Positions 5,994 through 7,620 of a stretch of DNA of 7,620 nt are shown here, piece by piece; position 1 is the first letter of the stretch, and the number at the start of each line of letters is the position of its first letter. The notes beneath the pieces were generated by a model. That model saw only the letters and a list, made by a program, of their open reading frames with translations. It ran no database searches and was not told the origin of the DNA. Made by a program: the position numbers and the translations under genes. This DNA is from Methanosarcinales archaeon (lineage in GTDB: Archaea > Halobacteriota > Methanosarcinia > Methanosarcinales > Methanogasteraceae), in contig JAUWHQ010000157.1 of assembly GCA_030605805.1 (NCBI GenBank), positions 1 to 7,620 on the forward strand, written 5' to 3'.

Positions 5994-6007
5994 TTATACG
6001 ACTATTT
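5988..6007. promoter_or_regulatory. Inverted repeat between TATA box and start of the DUF116 operon
   Basis: AAATAGT (5988-5994) and ACTATTT (6001-6007) form a perfect 7-bp inverted repeat with a 6-base spacer. It overlaps the downstream edge of the TATA box and the likely transcription start, the usual position of an archaeal repressor site. Confidence 0.4.
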
Positions 6008-6014
6008 TTAACTC

Positions 6015-6656
6015 ATGCAGGTCCCCTACGAACTCCTTGGCAAATTGTTTGTCTATTTTGTAGCACTGGTTTTTCTGGTGACTGCACTGGCTCTGGCGAT
6101 CGGCATCTATAGTTTCAGGAAACACACGATTTTATTTCCGAATTTCGTTCTGTTCATGTTATATTTGTTCTACTCGCCCGCAAAATGGATTTGCAGGGTT
6201 TTCTACATCAAAGAAGAGCTTGTTGATGAGATTCTCATCGAACTCAAGAATGCGATGATGCTTGACCGATTCAAGCATACCAGAGAACGACGTGCCGTCA
6301 TCCTGCCGCAATGCATGAGGCATCCAGAGTGTAGGGCACGCTGTGACCCGATAATAGGATACGAGTGCAAAAAGTGCGGTTTATGCGATATCGCACGCAT
6401 CGTTGAAGCGGCAGATCGATATGGTTTCAAGGTGTTCGTTGTTCCGGGCGATAGCTTTGTCAGGAAGATCCTGCAATCCTATAAGCCCGGGGCGTGTCTT
6501 GGGGTTGCATGTCATACCGAACTTACGGAATCGATGCAGGCGGTCTCAAAACTCGTGCCGGTTCAGGGCGTCTGCCTGATGCGGGATGGGTGTTACGACA
6601 CGAGGGTGAATGTTGACGAGGTGATCAGGAAGATGGAGGTGTGCGATCGTGTATGA
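6015..6656 (+). CDS. DUF116 family membrane-anchored cysteine-rich protein, first copy
   Basis: A 213-residue protein of the DUF116 family, whose biochemical role I do not know. Two hydrophobic segments (about 9-31 and 39-54) anchor it; the rest is a soluble, probably cytoplasmic domain. Cysteines are at 100, 106, 110, 118, 121, 124, 161, 166, 187, 193 and 209. The CxxCxxC at 118-124 looks like a ferredoxin-style Fe-S or zinc ligand set, and ACHTE (165-169) and DGCYDT (191-196) are further conserved blocks. An Fe-S cluster is an inference from spacing. It is the first gene of a two-gene operon with its own TATA box and probable leaderless start. Cys110, 161, 187 and 209 have no counterpart in the second copy. 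Confidence 0.82.
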   Translation: MQVPYELLGKLFVYFVALVFLVTALALAIGIYSFRKHTILFPNFVLFMLYLFYSPAKWICRVFYIKEELVDEILIELKNAMMLDRFKHTRERRAVILPQCMRHPECRARCDPIIGYECKKCGLCDIARIVEAADRYGFKVFVVPGDSFVRKILQSYKPGACLGVACHTELTESMQAVSKLVPVQGVCLMRDGCYDTRVNVDEVIRKMEVCDRV

Positions 6657-7290
6657 TCTGATCGGGATTGCGCTCTTTGTTATTGTGGTTGTATCCGTCG
6701 TTCTGACTCTTTTAGCTCTGCTCATCAGCCGCATCAGCCTTAACCGGCATGTCTGGCTCGCCAGATTCTTTGCAGACGTCCTTGATTTCTTCTATCTCCC
6801 GATCAAATCCGTGTTTCACAGATATGCAGATACCAGAACGCTTGATACGTGGATGGTATCGCTCAAGAACATGGCGCACCGATCAGCTTTTGCAAAGACA
6901 GAGCGCAGGCTGCTGCTTGCCCCGCACTGCATGAGGTCGCTCGACTGTCCCGCATCATCGACGCGATTCGGGATCGAGTGCGTGTCATGTGGCAAGTGCG
7001 TCTTTTCAAGGATGCTGAAAGACGCCGAACGGTTCGGTTATACGCTGCATATCGTCGCAGGCTCGTCATACATCCGCCACATCGTCAGGAAAGAGTCTGC
7101 AGACGGCGCACTCCTGCTGGCATGTAACTATGAGTTGAATAAGGTCATGCGATCGATGAAACGAAAAAAGATCGTGACTTATGGGATCCCGCTCTTAAAT
7201 GACGGGTGTTATGCCACTGAAATCGATTACGAGAATCTGATACGCGTGATGGCGAGCTTTAGCGGGCAGAGTGAGCAGGCGCAGGATTAA
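6649..7290 (+). CDS. DUF116 family membrane-anchored cysteine-rich protein, second copy
   Basis: A paralogue of the preceding protein with the same length (213 residues) and plan: one strong N-terminal membrane helix (about 4-27), a second, weaker hydrophobic stretch near 36-50, then the soluble cysteine domain. Seven cysteines (94, 100, 111, 114, 117, 159, 187) align with those of the first copy, including CxxCxxC at 111-117 and DGCYAT at 185-190; these are probably the functional ligands. Start is GTG at 6649, with GGAGGT (6635-6640) eight bases upstream. The gene overlaps the first by eight bases, so the two are co-transcribed and probably translationally coupled. They may form a heterodimer; that is inference. 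The C-terminal tail is short, polar and disordered-looking. Confidence 0.82.
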   Translation: MYDLIGIALFVIVVVSVVLTLLALLISRISLNRHVWLARFFADVLDFFYLPIKSVFHRYADTRTLDTWMVSLKNMAHRSAFAKTERRLLLAPHCMRSLDCPASSTRFGIECVSCGKCVFSRMLKDAERFGYTLHIVAGSSYIRHIVRKESADGALLLACNYELNKVMRSMKRKKIVTYGIPLLNDGCYATEIDYENLIRVMASFSGQSEQAQD

Positions 7291-7344
7291 GTGAGGGGTT
7301 TTAGCATCACCATCGCGATTGAGGAGTCGGGATCGGTGCAGGTA

Positions 7345-7620
7345 TCACTCCGAAAAATAGGAGTTCACGTCCCGATAATCAAACTCGTCCTCTGAAAGAA
7401 CGTTTCTGATGAAATTGAACAGTTTTATCCTGGTATCGAGTTCAAGATTTGGGTACCATACCGGACTTGCCACCACCAGCCCTCGAAATGCATAAAACAA
7501 CTGGATGACCTTTAGGATCTCCCAGTCCTCTGTTTCTGCAAGATAATGATCCATGAACCGGTCATAGACTTTTTTGAACCCGCCATCAAGCCGTCCGTCT
7601 TTCCGGAGCGAATAAAAGAG
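7345..7620 (-). CDS. C-terminal part of a possible phosphotransferase (APH-like kinase family), partial
   Basis: The frame is open from the right window edge to TGA at 7347-7345, giving the last 91 residues of a longer protein. The visible part is alpha-helical, with segments such as VYDRFMDHYL, VIQLFYAFRGLVVASPVWYP and LFNFIRNVLSEDEF. The F-Y-x-x-R-x-x-V-x-A-x-P pattern resembles the C-terminal helical lobe of aminoglycoside-phosphotransferase-like small-molecule kinases, but the catalytic HGD and metal-binding Asp motifs would lie outside the window. The gene is certain to read through the edge; the family call is tentative. It is convergent with the DUF116 pair, 54 bases away. Confidence 0.5.
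   Translation of the reverse strand, partial: LFYSLRKDGRLDGGFKKVYDRFMDHYLAETEDWEILKVIQLFYAFRGLVVASPVWYPNLELDTRIKLFNFIRNVLSEDEFDYRDVNSYFSE

Noticed and set aside
7291..7395. 34-codon GTG frame right after the second DUF116 gene
   Set aside because: Its second half overlaps the coding end of the convergent partial gene, and it has no clear ribosome site or family resemblance.
1..7620. CRISPR array, insertion sequence or integrase
   Set aside because: No regularly spaced repeats, transposase motifs or flanking inverted repeats were seen; the tRNA genes have no neighbouring integrase or duplicated 3' end.

Overview
The window looks like chromosomal DNA from a methanogen-like or methane/alkane-oxidising euryarchaeon (Methanomicrobia or an ANME-type lineage). 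The pointers are a proteasome-activating ATPase (PAN), an archaeal SelB-like elongation-factor homologue, tandem DUF116 proteins, an FmdE-type domain, and tRNA genes without an encoded CCA end. Several genes have a TATA-like box 21-27 bases before the ATG and no ribosome binding site, which suggests leaderless transcripts. This is not enough to name a genus.

Layout from left to right. (1) 1-1504, minus strand: a large secreted protein, cut by the window edge, with two CbiX-type chelatase halves followed by an FmdE-like Cys/His domain. It has a strong Shine-Dalgarno, a TATA box and a nested TTAGG/CCTAA palindrome upstream. (2) 1782-3017, plus: PAN, followed directly by a 12-bp hairpin. (3) 3151-3738, minus: a SEC59/dolichol-kinase-like membrane protein. 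(4) 4013-4194, plus: tRNA-Ala(GGC) and tRNA-Leu(UAG) in tandem, behind a non-coding stretch with several small palindromes. (5) 4236-4793, plus: a small predicted lipoprotein of unknown function. (6) 4774-5835, minus: a SelB-like (aSelBL-type) protein with a degenerate GTPase domain; its 3' end overlaps the lipoprotein gene by 20 bases. (7) 6015-7290, plus: two overlapping paralogous membrane-anchored DUF116 proteins with a conserved set of seven cysteines. (8) 7345-7620, minus: the C-terminal end of a protein, possibly of the aminoglycoside-phosphotransferase-like kinase group.

Most genes alternate in strand and are probably single transcription units. The clear operon is the DUF116 pair (8-base overlap, internal Shine-Dalgarno), and the two tRNAs are probably co-transcribed. 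The SelB-like gene and the DUF116 pair share one divergent promoter region. The most unusual items are the secreted CbiX-CbiX-FmdE protein with its palindromic control region, the SelB-like protein with broken GTPase motifs, and the DUF116 pair opposite it. No mobile elements, CRISPR arrays or phage genes were seen.
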